The notes under the pieces are model-generated. The model was given only the letters and a program-made list of their open reading frames with translations, was not told the origin of the DNA and ran no database searches. From Bacillota bacterium (GTDB taxonomy: Bacteria > Bacillota > Clostridia > Acetivibrionales > DTU013): 64,000 nt of DNA. A program made the position numbers and the translations under genes. Numbering within the stretch: the stretch's first letter is position 1; the number at the start of each line of letters is the position of its first letter. Shown here piece by piece: positions 25,915-34,789 of this stretch. The stretch lies in NCBI GenBank assembly GCA_023411645.1, contig JAEYON010000055.1, positions 1-64,000 on the forward strand, in the 5' to 3' direction.

Positions 25915-26535
25915 ATGGTTAATCTAGTAATATTTGATGTAGACGGTACAATGATCGATACAAAAGAAGCAGTGTTGAAATCCTATCAGTATGCCATTTT
26001 TGGAGAATTCGGCAGACAATTTACAGATGCGGAGCAAGCCATGGTATATGGTGCTCCCACACAACAGGCACTGGAAAGGTTGGGCGTGTATGATATTGAC
26101 AGGGCAAGCAAGCTCTATTATGAGAGCCTCTTCAAGGCCTTTGCAGACGAAGTCCGGCTTTTCGACGGAATTATTCCGGTGCTTGAGGAGCTGAGAAATC
26201 GCAATATTGTTTGTGGAATTGTAACATCAAGGGATAGGGCAGAAGTTGACAATGATGTGAACCTTTCTGCCCTTTTAAAGTATTTTGATTTTGTAATTTG
26301 TGCCGAGGACACTGAAAAACACAAGCCGGATGCAGAACCGATAAACAAGCTGCTGGAGCTGGCCGGAGTCGACGCTTCCAAAGCGATTTATCTGGGCGAT
26401 ACAGTTTATGATTATATGTGCGCGAAAAACGCCGGAGTAAAATTTGCCCTCGCATCCTGGGGAGCCGTGCCGGATGAAAATATTAAAGAAGATTATTTAC
26501 TCGTAAAACCGTCAGATTTGCTAGAATTAGTATAA
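25915..26535 (+). CDS. HAD-superfamily phosphatase (phosphoglycolate phosphatase-like)
   Basis: A 206-residue haloacid dehalogenase-type hydrolase. Motif I is FDVDGTMID, with the nucleophile Asp and acid/base Asp; motif II is VTSRDRAE; a lysine follows in EKHKPDAEP, and motif IV is IYLGDTVYD. The cap is the small helical C1 type inserted after motif I. It likely dephosphorylates a sugar phosphate or phosphoglycolate. AAAGGAG precedes the ATG. It lies upstream of the FGGY kinase but a strong promoter separates them. Confidence 0.85.
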   Translation: MVNLVIFDVDGTMIDTKEAVLKSYQYAIFGEFGRQFTDAEQAMVYGAPTQQALERLGVYDIDRASKLYYESLFKAFADEVRLFDGIIPVLEELRNRNIVCGIVTSRDRAEVDNDVNLSALLKYFDFVICAEDTEKHKPDAEPINKLLELAGVDASKAIYLGDTVYDYMCAKNAGVKFALASWGAVPDENIKEDYLLVKPSDLLELV

Positions 26536-26629
26536 CAAGTACTAATGATAAGTATAGATAGCAAGTATGAATAAGGATGAATTTAAAATATGAATATCAT
26601 GTAACAAATGGCAGCCACGGGTTTGCTTA

Positions 26630-26658
26630 TTGACAGATGTCAAAAAGCTCTTTACAAT
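26630..26658 (+). promoter_or_regulatory. sigma-A promoter of the kinase-DeoR unit
   Basis: TTGACA (26630-26635), a 17-base spacer and TACAAT (26653-26658). A stretch AATAAACGATAAAAA at about 26679-26693 lies between promoter and start codon and resembles repeats before 29160; it may be a DeoR operator. Confidence 0.7.
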
Positions 26659-26706
26659 AAAAAGTGACAACAAAGAGCAATAAACGATAAAAAGGAGAAT
26701 CCCGCG

Positions 26707-28224
26707 GTGAGCACATACGTTATTGGTATTGATATTGGTACACAGGGTACCAAAGCAGCATTATTTGACGATAAGATGGAACTGATAACGACTGCGTTTG
26801 AAGAGTCCAGGCTGATCTCCCCGAAACCGGGGACAGTATGGCAGGAGCCCGATGATCTGTATGCATCTTGTGCGAATACGATTCGTGAGTTGCTGGAGAA
26901 ATCAGGAGCAGCAGCCACTGATATTGCAGCTATTGGACTGGATGGCCAAATGGCAGGTATTATGGGCGTTGACTCGGACGGAGAAGCCTCCACATACTTC
27001 GACTCGTGGCTTGATATGCGCTGCGGAAAGTACGTAGAGCAGATGAATACACGCGCCGGCAAGCGTATCATTGAATTGAGCGGCGGTCCGGCCACCTATG
27101 TGCATGGCCCGAAGATACTCTGGTGGAAAAATGAACAACCTGATGCTTATAAAAAGACTACCAAGTTTGTTTTGCCCCATTCGTATGTAGTTGGCAAAAT
27201 GACGGGTCTTTCCGGAAACAACGCCTATTTTGATTATACGCATCTGCATTTCTCATGCCTTGCGGACACGGCAAACAAGGCCTGGTCTGATGAACTCCTT
27301 GAAACCTTTGACATAGATAAACATAAGATGGCGCGTATTACCTCACCATTTGAGATCGTTGGAAGAGTAACAAAGGAATTTGCTGCACTTTCCGGCCTGA
27401 TAGAGGGAATTCCTGTGGCGGCAGGATGTGGTGACACCGCTGCAAGTACGTTTGGCTCTGGTATGTTTCGGCGCGAACTAATATTAGACTGTGCAGGTAC
27501 TGCATCCGTACTGTGTTCAGTCGTGGACAAGTACGTTCCGGATACTGAGCATGCAACGCTGACTATGATGCGAAGCCCTGTAGACGGCTTGTTTTTACCT
27601 CTTGCGTACATCAACGGCGGCGGCATGTGCATGCGTTGGTTCCGCGATACGCTTAGCGGTAAGCCGGCGGCAGATTATAGCCTTCTGGATGCGGAGGCGG
27701 CACAGATTGAAGCCGGCAGCGAAGGCTTGATATTTGTCCCGCATTTTTCTGGCAGGGTGCTGCCAAGCAATCCAAATCTAAAAGGAGCTTATCTTGGCCT
27801 TGATTTCAAGCATACCCGCGGTCATATGTTCCGTGCGGTTATGGAATCGATAGCTTACGAATACAAATATTATTTATCCATACTCCGCAGTCTTTATCCG
27901 GGGGATTGTTTTGATCATATGTTGACTGTAGGCGGTGGAGCGAAGGCTCCATTGTTTAATCAAATCAAGGCTGATGTGCTTGGAGTGACCGTCACTACCT
28001 TTGAAACAGGCGAGACGGCTTTACTTGGGAGTGCAGTTATCGCAGCGGCCGGTGTTGGACTAATAGCTGATTATCAGGAACCGATCCAGCGAGTCATGAA
28101 AAAGGGCTCTGAGTATACGGCGGATGAGAGGAACTATGCAGCATATAAACCGTATGCACAGGAGTATTTGGCGGCTATTGAAAATTTAACGCCGTTTTAT
28201 AACAAGGCAGAATTTAAAGAATAG
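26707..28224 (+). CDS. FGGY-family carbohydrate kinase (xylulokinase-like)
   Basis: A 505-residue kinase. The ATPase loop is IGIDIGTQGTKAALFD. The substrate-side segment GLDGQMAG and the C-terminal GGGAKAPLFNQIKADVLG are typical of xylulokinase relatives. It would phosphorylate a ketose or polyol. Start is GTG with AAAGGAG upstream. It is a different subfamily member from the kinase at 10 kb. The DeoR regulator begins 14 bases after its stop. Confidence 0.88.
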   Translation: MSTYVIGIDIGTQGTKAALFDDKMELITTAFEESRLISPKPGTVWQEPDDLYASCANTIRELLEKSGAAATDIAAIGLDGQMAGIMGVDSDGEASTYFDSWLDMRCGKYVEQMNTRAGKRIIELSGGPATYVHGPKILWWKNEQPDAYKKTTKFVLPHSYVVGKMTGLSGNNAYFDYTHLHFSCLADTANKAWSDELLETFDIDKHKMARITSPFEIVGRVTKEFAALSGLIEGIPVAAGCGDTAASTFGSGMFRRELILDCAGTASVLCSVVDKYVPDTEHATLTMMRSPVDGLFLPLAYINGGGMCMRWFRDTLSGKPAADYSLLDAEAAQIEAGSEGLIFVPHFSGRVLPSNPNLKGAYLGLDFKHTRGHMFRAVMESIAYEYKYYLSILRSLYPGDCFDHMLTVGGGAKAPLFNQIKADVLGVTVTTFETGETALLGSAVIAAAGVGLIADYQEPIQRVMKKGSEYTADERNYAAYKPYAQEYLAAIENLTPFYNKAEFKE

Positions 28225-28238
28225 CGAGGGGTAAAATT

Positions 28239-29027
28239 ATGCAGAAAGAAGCGGGTGGTATGCTTGCACAGGTCAGGCAGCAGGCGATTGCCGATCTTGT
28301 CAACAAACAGGGAAACATCACCGTAAATACCTTATGTGAAAGGTTTGCCGTTTCGCCGGCAACTATCAGAAACGATCTTCGCGATCTGGAGGAACGGGGG
28401 ATTGTAAAGCGCACCCATGGCGGAGCTATCGGCTGCAACAAGACATCATATGAATTGAACACGAATCAGAAGGAAGTACAAAATATCCTGGAGAAGCGTT
28501 TAATTGCAAAGGCGGCGATGGAGTTCGTCCAGGAAGGAGATGCAATCGCGCTGGATTCCGGTACAACGACATTTGAAATGGTTCAGCTTATGACCGGCAT
28601 GAAGGATCTTACGGTGGTTACCAATGATCTGCAAATTGCCGCATGGCTTGAGCGAAACACCGAAGTGACGGTTATTTTGACCGGCGGCACGGTACGCCGG
28701 CATTTTCGCTGTACAACAGGGCAGACGGCAGTGGATATGCTTTCAATGCTGCACGTGGATAAAGCCTTTGTGGCTGCCAATGGCGTAAGCATACGAAACG
28801 GGCTGACAACGCCTAGTATAGACATGGCCAGCATAAAGAAACAAATGATCGACTCGTCGGATAAGGTTATCCTGATCGCAGACAGTACAAAGATTGAGCG
28901 GACGGCATTTGTTTCCTATTCGCCTATATCACGGGTCGATGTGCTGATAACTGACGATAATGCTGATAATGGTTTTATTGAAGCACTCCGTGGAACAGGG
29001 GTAAATGTGATTTGTGTCGGAACTTGA
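28239..29027 (+). CDS. DeoR/GlpR-family transcriptional regulator
   Basis: A 262-residue repressor. The N-terminal winged helix (residues about 8-65) has the family signature VSPATIRNDLRDLEERGIV, and the C-terminal sugar-sensing domain has DSGTTTFEM and VVTNDLQIA, the phosphosugar-binding loops. It probably represses the surrounding sugar genes until a phosphosugar from the kinase binds. Ideal site GAGGGG before the ATG. Confidence 0.92.
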   Translation: MQKEAGGMLAQVRQQAIADLVNKQGNITVNTLCERFAVSPATIRNDLRDLEERGIVKRTHGGAIGCNKTSYELNTNQKEVQNILEKRLIAKAAMEFVQEGDAIALDSGTTTFEMVQLMTGMKDLTVVTNDLQIAAWLERNTEVTVILTGGTVRRHFRCTTGQTAVDMLSMLHVDKAFVAANGVSIRNGLTTPSIDMASIKKQMIDSSDKVILIADSTKIERTAFVSYSPISRVDVLITDDNADNGFIEALRGTGVNVICVGT

Positions 29028-29060
29028 CTCACCTTCTTTTTTTTTATCATTTTTTAGCAG

Positions 29061-29100
29061 AAAGCGATAACAAACAATAACAAACGAAAAAAAACGATTG
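29061..29100. promoter_or_regulatory. 10-bp phased repeats, candidate DeoR operator
   Basis: GATAACAAAC, AATAACAAAC, GAAAAAAAAC and GATTGC follow each other with a period of 10 bases, one DNA turn, and run into the -35 box at 29098. AACGAT occurs again at 29134-29139 and at 26683-26688. Binding is inferred. Confidence 0.5.
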
Positions 29101-29126
29101 CAAAAAGATAAGAAATGCGATATAAT
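29098..29126 (+). promoter_or_regulatory. sigma-A promoter of the dehydrogenase operon
   Basis: TTGCAA (29098-29103), a 17-base spacer and perfect TATAAT (29121-29126), about 34 bases before the Gfo/Idh start codon. Confidence 0.7.
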
Positions 29127-29159
29127 GATAAAAAACGATAGACAGGGAGAAACCTGAGG

Positions 29160-30179
29160 ATGAATAAACGCAATATAGGTATTTGTCTTATTGGATGTGG
29201 ACGTGCAGGTATGATCCATGCTCGTAATTTTATGAACAAGGTCCCCGGCGCACATATGGCTGCAGTTGTTGATGTAGCTGAAGATGCGGCGAAGGCTGCA
29301 GCGCAGGAGCTCGGCATTGACAGATGGTTTACGGATTACCATAGCATTCTGAATAAGGATGATATTGATGCTGTTGTGGTGGTATCACCCACTAATCTTC
29401 ATAAGCAAATAGTGATCGATTGTGCGAATGCAAAAAAGCATATATTTTGTGAGAAACCTATGGCAATGAATACACAGGAATGTGATGAAATGATTGCAGC
29501 GTGCGAAAAAAATAACGTTAAGCTGCAAATCGGGTTTATGCGCCGGCATGATATAAGCTTCAAGGAAGCAAAGAAGCTTTTGGATGAAGGTGTGATAGGA
29601 GATCTGGTACAGATTCATTCCTGTACACGCGGTCCGAGTAAACCCCGTCCGTGGATGTATGATCTGAAGAAATCCAACGGTATTCTGGCTGAGGTAAACA
29701 GCCATGACATCGACTCAGTCCGCTGGTTCGCCGGCAGTGAGATAAAGGAGCTTTATGCTGTGGCTGGCAATTACAGAAATCCCGAAGCGGTTGCCGAATA
29801 TCCTGATTACTATGACAGTGTTCTGATGAACGGTACTTTTGAAAATGGTGTGCAGTTTTCAATAGATGGCGCGGCATATGTGCAATACGGATATGATTCT
29901 AAAATGGAGATCATCGGTACAAAGGGTGTATTGCAGGTTGGCCGCTCCGATGCGAACTTTGTCAAATGCACGACGGTCGAGAATGGAACATCAACACCGT
30001 TTATCAATAGCTGGATGACGCTATTTATCGATGCTTATCTGGCTGAGGACATCGCTTTTACAGAGGCGATACTAAATGATTCCGAGCCCGCAGTTACGGG
30101 CAGGGACGGCCGGCAGGCGGTCAGAATCGTAGAGGCAGGTAATGAATCTATTTTATCAAAAAACGTTGTGAGGCTCTGA
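29160..30179 (+). CDS. Gfo/Idh/MocA-family oxidoreductase (inositol dehydrogenase-like)
   Basis: A 339-residue dehydrogenase. The Rossmann loop is LIGCGRAGMIHA, the catalytic lysine motif is CEKPMA, and EVNSHDIDSVRWF carries the conserved DxxxH-like active-site segment. Members oxidise myo-inositol, aldoses or glycosides at a ring hydroxyl with NAD(P). It is the first gene of the dehydrogenase group, followed by a Zn-dehydrogenase 13 bases later. Confidence 0.9.
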   Translation: MNKRNIGICLIGCGRAGMIHARNFMNKVPGAHMAAVVDVAEDAAKAAAQELGIDRWFTDYHSILNKDDIDAVVVVSPTNLHKQIVIDCANAKKHIFCEKPMAMNTQECDEMIAACEKNNVKLQIGFMRRHDISFKEAKKLLDEGVIGDLVQIHSCTRGPSKPRPWMYDLKKSNGILAEVNSHDIDSVRWFAGSEIKELYAVAGNYRNPEAVAEYPDYYDSVLMNGTFENGVQFSIDGAAYVQYGYDSKMEIIGTKGVLQVGRSDANFVKCTTVENGTSTPFINSWMTLFIDAYLAEDIAFTEAILNDSEPAVTGRDGRQAVRIVEAGNESILSKNVVRL

Positions 30180-30192
30180 GGGAGGATAAATT

Positions 30193-31230
30193 ATGCTGAG
30201 CTTGAGGCTTTTTGGACCGAACGATATCAGGCTGGTGGAAGTGGAAGTTCCGACCATCAGCAATGACGAATTGCTGCTTAAAACAGATGCCGCGTCAGTA
30301 TGCGGAACGGATTTACGGATGTGGAAGAATGGATATAAAGGTGTGGATGCTGAGCATCCGCTTACATTAGGTCATGAGTTTTCCGGTACGGTTGTCAAGG
30401 TTGGCGAAAATGTGCCTTTTTATAAAGAAGGCATGCAGGTTGCAATGCAGCCTAATATTGGCTGCGGAATATGTGACCGCTGTGTAGCCGGTAATTTTCA
30501 TCTTTGTGAAGAATACCGTGCTTTTGGGATTAATATGGACGGCGCGTTTGCTGAATATGTCCGTATCCCGGCCGACGCCATTCGTAATGGGAATTTGATG
30601 CTGCTGCCTGAAGGAGTATCTCCCGAGGAAGCAGCAGTGGTGGAGCCGCTCTCATGCGCTTATAACGGTTTCACGAAGTGTTTTGTGAAACCCGGTGATT
30701 ATGCATTGGTCGTGGGCGCAGGTCCGATCGGCATAAGTCATGCAATGCTGCTGAATATGGCAGGCGCTCCTGTGCTGATGAATGATATACATTTGGAACG
30801 GCTGAATGAATGTAAAAAGATTATGCCGTTTATTGAGATTTATCATGGGGACGATCTGGCGGGCTTTGTGGAGAAATGGACACGCGGAAGGGGTCTTGAC
30901 ATCGCAATTACGGCATGTCCAGTACCATCAGTTCAAGCTCAGATGCTGCCGTTGATGAACTACGGCGGAAGGATTAACTTCTTTGGCGGTATTCCTGCTC
31001 ATAAACAGCCGGTTCCCATTGACACGAACCTGGTGCATTACAAGGAGCTTTATCTGACTGGTTCCACCCGTTCCAGTATAGCTCAATTCCGTAAGTCTAT
31101 GGAATTTGTATCCCAGGGATTGTTGAATGTGAAAGATATAATAACAGGACGTTACGCTCTAAAAGATATATTAACTGCATTTGAAAACGCTAATCTCGCA
31201 AGAGGATTTAAGCATGTCATTGTTTTTTAA
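30193..31230 (+). CDS. zinc-dependent alcohol/polyol dehydrogenase (MDR family)
   Basis: A 345-residue medium-chain dehydrogenase. It has CGTDLRMW and GHEFSG for the catalytic zinc, four cysteines in CGICDRCVAGNFHLC for the structural zinc, and GAGPIGISH as cofactor loop. It resembles sorbitol and L-threonine dehydrogenases in length and motif order. Site GGGAGG before the ATG. It is a paralogue in function of the gene at 6116, in a parallel module. Confidence 0.88.
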   Translation: MLSLRLFGPNDIRLVEVEVPTISNDELLLKTDAASVCGTDLRMWKNGYKGVDAEHPLTLGHEFSGTVVKVGENVPFYKEGMQVAMQPNIGCGICDRCVAGNFHLCEEYRAFGINMDGAFAEYVRIPADAIRNGNLMLLPEGVSPEEAAVVEPLSCAYNGFTKCFVKPGDYALVVGAGPIGISHAMLLNMAGAPVLMNDIHLERLNECKKIMPFIEIYHGDDLAGFVEKWTRGRGLDIAITACPVPSVQAQMLPLMNYGGRINFFGGIPAHKQPVPIDTNLVHYKELYLTGSTRSSIAQFRKSMEFVSQGLLNVKDIITGRYALKDILTAFENANLARGFKHVIVF

Positions 31231-31263
31231 AAAATTGAGAATACTTATAGCAGGAGGCTTGTT

Positions 31264-32592
31264 ATGAAGACACGTCTTGTTCCACTATACTTTTCTGAGG
31301 CAAATGATCGCGAAAGGCAGGAATTTGCGGCTCAGATGACACGCTTGCGTGAATTTTATGGAGAGGTGGCGGAGTTTCTGCCGGAAGTCTGCGTAGGGGA
31401 TCCAATTCCGGAGGCAGATGCAATCCTATTTCCACAACTGATTTTCGCAGCATTTCGGCACAATGATGAACTGACAGGCTATGGACTGCCAATGGTCGTA
31501 CTGACTTCGCGTTTTGGCACCGTTGAGATGTGGGATTGGGAAATCGTCACGTATTTACGGGATTTAGGATGTACAGTGTTTTCTCCATACAACATTGAGC
31601 TGGCTAAGGTTATTCTGCGTGCTATCGCGGTAAAACGCAGCCTCCGATCGGGAGCAAAATTTCTGATGTTCCAGGATTCTCCGGGAGAGGGTATGCAGGC
31701 CAATATCTTCAAGCGTTTTTACTGGTGGGAGAAGGAAAGCACCGATAAGATGGAAGATTCCTTCGGATGCCGATTGATTTACCGAAGTTGGAAGGCTGTT
31801 GGCGATCGTGCAAAGCAGATTTCTGATGAAGAGGCCAAACAAATAAGCGCCGATTGGAATATTACGCAGGAAGACGTCAGTGAGATGGCATTCCTGCGCG
31901 CCGTCAAGATATATATCGCCGTAAAGGAAGTAATTGATGAAATCGGAGAAGTGGCCGGGGTAGGGTCCAATTGCCTGAATGAGTCCTTCAATTGCGATAC
32001 GACTCCATGTCTTGCATGGAATATGCTGTTTGAGCGGGATAACATCATATTCGCCTGCGAGGGTGACACGCTTACACTGTTATCAACCTATATCTTATAT
32101 AGATCGCTTAATCAGCCTATCATGATGACCAATTTGTACCCGTTTCTTGTCGGAATGGCTGCACTGGCCCATGAGAAGATTGATAAGTTCCCCGACATCG
32201 AGGATCCGGACAATCATGCATTAGGTGTACACTGCGGTTACTTTGGTCTGGCGGCGCGAAGCTTCTGTACACAATGGACGCTTCGTCCGAAAGTGCTTGA
32301 GATCGTCGATGAAAATGCTATTGTAGTCGATTGCCGTTTCCCAACTGGAAAGATCACACTGGCAAAGATATACCCCGGTTTTAAAAAGCTCAGCATTATT
32401 GAAGCGGAAATCGAGGATTATGTGCAATATCCCGGTTCGGATTGCAGGAATGGAGCGCTGATACGCTACAAGGACGGACATAAGGTGATGGATGCACTTT
32501 GCTCACATCATTCTCTGATTATCTCGGGTGATGTAAAACCGCAATTAATGCAATTGGCAAAAGTATTTGGATTTAGTGTCATTGATCTATGA
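31264..32592 (+). CDS. divergent fucose/arabinose isomerase-like protein
   Basis: A 442-residue protein with a layout like the fucose isomerase family: two alpha/beta domains, then a C-terminal barrel. A Glu occurs in FACEGDTL and His residues near the C-terminus in CSHHSLIISGD. The place where the FucI metal-binding aspartate would be, about 24 residues after the Glu, reads MMTNLYP with asparagine. So it may have an altered metal site or a different reaction. AGGAGG precedes the ATG. It is the last gene of the kinase-dehydrogenase group; a new promoter follows. Confidence 0.65.
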   Translation: MKTRLVPLYFSEANDRERQEFAAQMTRLREFYGEVAEFLPEVCVGDPIPEADAILFPQLIFAAFRHNDELTGYGLPMVVLTSRFGTVEMWDWEIVTYLRDLGCTVFSPYNIELAKVILRAIAVKRSLRSGAKFLMFQDSPGEGMQANIFKRFYWWEKESTDKMEDSFGCRLIYRSWKAVGDRAKQISDEEAKQISADWNITQEDVSEMAFLRAVKIYIAVKEVIDEIGEVAGVGSNCLNESFNCDTTPCLAWNMLFERDNIIFACEGDTLTLLSTYILYRSLNQPIMMTNLYPFLVGMAALAHEKIDKFPDIEDPDNHALGVHCGYFGLAARSFCTQWTLRPKVLEIVDENAIVVDCRFPTGKITLAKIYPGFKKLSIIEAEIEDYVQYPGSDCRNGALIRYKDGHKVMDALCSHHSLIISGDVKPQLMQLAKVFGFSVIDL

Positions 32593-32678
32593 TAATGGAA
32601 ATTATTGCTTTGAAATGTTGATAACAACATTGTTTTACGAATAAATTTTGGTTAAATGTTGAATAATATAGTTTTATA

Positions 32679-32707
32679 TTGACATTTGCCCGTTTGACTG
32701 ATATATT
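32679..32707 (+). promoter_or_regulatory. consensus sigma-A promoter of the ribose-type importer operon
   Basis: TTGACA (32679-32684), 17-base spacer, TATATT (32702-32707). The start codon of the first gene is 27 bases downstream. Confidence 0.75.
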
Positions 32708-32733
32708 GAGTAAAGGTAAACGTGGAGGATAAT

Positions 32734-33579
32734 ATGAAGATAGGTGCGAGCTCTTATATATGGGTTTCCCCATTTTCTACAGAAAAGCTCAACCAACTGG
32801 CTCACGCAAAATCGATTGGATTTGACATTTATGAAATCGCCGTTGAGGATCCTGACGTCATTGATGGAGAAAAAGTTCTTGATGAGGCACAGCGTGTCGG
32901 GATAGAGACAACTGTCTGCGGTGCTTACGGTGAATCACGGGACATTAGCAGTGATGTGGCAGAGTATCGTGAAAACGGGCTGGAATATGGGCGCCGCTTA
33001 ATTGAGCTTGCTGCTGTTGTGAGATCACCTTATGTAGCCGGACCAATGTATGCTGCTGTCGGCAGAACACGCTTAGCGGGAAGTGAAGAAAAACAGCGTC
33101 AAATGACTTACGCTGTGGAGAATATTAAACGCCTTGCTGATTTTGCCGGAGAAAAGGGTGTTTGCCTTGCACTGGAGCCGTTAAACAGATTTGAAACTGA
33201 TTTTATGAATACTGTTGAACAGGGCATGCTATTCATTGAAAAGGTTGGATTAAGTAATGTTGGATTTTTACTGGACACCTTTCATATGAACATTGAAGAA
33301 AAATCCTTGCCTGATGCGATCCGTCTGGCGAAAGGGCACATATTTAATTTCCATGCATGTGCCAATGACCGTGGTACCCCCGGGGAGGATCATTTTGATT
33401 GGGCTGCTATCCGTCAGGCGCTAGAGGATGCAGACTATTCGGGACCGGTAGTTATTGAATCGTTTACTCCTGAAATAAAGGAAATTGCGAAGGCTGTTTC
33501 TTTATGGAGAGAACTTGCAGAAACGCCGGATACACTAGCGGAAAATGGACTAAAGTTTTTACGTTCGGTTTTTGGTTAA
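32734..33579 (+). CDS. D-tagatose/D-psicose 3-epimerase-like sugar epimerase
   Basis: About 281 residues. The N-terminus MKIGASSYIWV and the four expected Mn2+ ligands fit the ketose 3-epimerase group: Glu in LALEPLNRFE, Asp/His in LLDTFHMN, His in FHACANDRG and Glu in VVIESF. These enzymes invert C3 of free ketoses such as fructose, tagatose or ribulose. ATG 32734 follows GTGGAGGAT; the GTG at 32722 is part of that site. It is first in the operon with the importer at 33645. Confidence 0.85.
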   Translation: MKIGASSYIWVSPFSTEKLNQLAHAKSIGFDIYEIAVEDPDVIDGEKVLDEAQRVGIETTVCGAYGESRDISSDVAEYRENGLEYGRRLIELAAVVRSPYVAGPMYAAVGRTRLAGSEEKQRQMTYAVENIKRLADFAGEKGVCLALEPLNRFETDFMNTVEQGMLFIEKVGLSNVGFLLDTFHMNIEEKSLPDAIRLAKGHIFNFHACANDRGTPGEDHFDWAAIRQALEDADYSGPVVIESFTPEIKEIAKAVSLWRELAETPDTLAENGLKFLRSVFG

Positions 33580-33644
33580 CAGAGTGCCAAATTCGGCGAA
33601 AGCCGTTTGGAAATAAATAAACATATCAGGAGGATTAGAAAAAG

Positions 33645-34661
33645 ATGAAGAAGTTACTTGCGATTGTATTGTGTCTCATGCTTGCATTCAGCTTTGCTGC
33701 ATGCGGAAACACACCGCCGGCAAGCGATAACAACAAAACAGATGCAACTGCTCCTCAAACAACACCAAATGAAGGCGAAAAGCCACTTATTGGTATTACT
33801 GTTCCTGAAGCACCCACAGGTTGGGTAGCTGCAGTGCAGTGGGCTGCAGATCAGACTGCAAAGAGACTGAACCTTAACTACAAACTTCTCGTTTCTGCAG
33901 ATGAAAACACACAGGCAAATCACATTGACGAATTGATCCAGCTTGGATGTAAAACTATCGTTTTAATGCCTCACAATGATACTCTGGGTACAGCAGCACA
34001 GAAGATCAAGGATGCTGGCATTACCCTGATCAACTTCGACCGTACCCTCGGCACAACTGAGCCTGATTACTATGTAGCGGGTGACAACTATCAGATGGGT
34101 GTTCTGGGTGCAGAGTACATTGCCGAGAAAATTGGAGGCAAGGGTAAGGTTGTTATTACCAATATCCCTGCATATGGAGAAATCTTCAATGTTCGTGTAA
34201 AGGGATTCAGAGACACAATCTCAGAAAAATACCCTGACATTGAAATCCTTCAGGAGTATGGAGCAGAAAATGGTGCTCCGGAAACCGGTCTTCGTATTAT
34301 GACGGATATCCTTACTGCATATCCTGACGGTATCGATGCCATCTACTCAACAGACGACGAGCTTTCTATCGGCCTTATTCAGGCAATTGACGAAGCCGGA
34401 CGTATCGGCAAGATCAAGGCTATCACAGGCGGCGGTGGATCGCAGGCGTACTTCAAGGTAATGGAGCAGTACCCTGAAATGGCTATTTCTTCACAGACAT
34501 ATGATCCTTATATGATGATTACCTGTGTTGAGATTGCTGCCGGTTTAAATGAAGGCAAGACCTATGATGCAAAAACAATCATCCCTGCAAAGTCCCTTGA
34601 CATAAAAACATACCAGGCATGGCTGGATGAGAACTTCATTACACCGGAAGCTCCGTACTAA
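33645..34661 (+). CDS. sugar-binding lipoprotein, ribose/rhamnose type (CUT2)
   Basis: A 338-residue lipoprotein. The signal peptide ends in FAAC with the modified cysteine at residue 20, then a Thr/Asn-rich linker. The body is a periplasmic-binding-protein-1-like fold, with IDELIQLGCKTIVLMPHN and the DDELSIG hinge region of the ribose/AI-2 type. It captures a monosaccharide for the ATPase and permease encoded next. AGGAGG precedes the ATG. Confidence 0.9.
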   Translation: MKKLLAIVLCLMLAFSFAACGNTPPASDNNKTDATAPQTTPNEGEKPLIGITVPEAPTGWVAAVQWAADQTAKRLNLNYKLLVSADENTQANHIDELIQLGCKTIVLMPHNDTLGTAAQKIKDAGITLINFDRTLGTTEPDYYVAGDNYQMGVLGAEYIAEKIGGKGKVVITNIPAYGEIFNVRVKGFRDTISEKYPDIEILQEYGAENGAPETGLRIMTDILTAYPDGIDAIYSTDDELSIGLIQAIDEAGRIGKIKAITGGGGSQAYFKVMEQYPEMAISSQTYDPYMMITCVEIAAGLNEGKTYDAKTIIPAKSLDIKTYQAWLDENFITPEAPY

Positions 34662-34789
34662 GATTGTAAATTTTACTGAAAGAAAATACGAGAGACGGCT
34701 GTATGCCGTCTCTCGTATCAAATCTCTTACCATATTACTCAACCGTTTTGCGGCTTTGCCGTGATAGAAAGTAAATGAGGATAACCGAC

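Noticed and set aside
29061..29100. CRISPR-like array
   Set aside because: The repeat units are 10 bases with no spacers and lie at a promoter; an operator is the better reading. No other array-like pattern was seen in the window.
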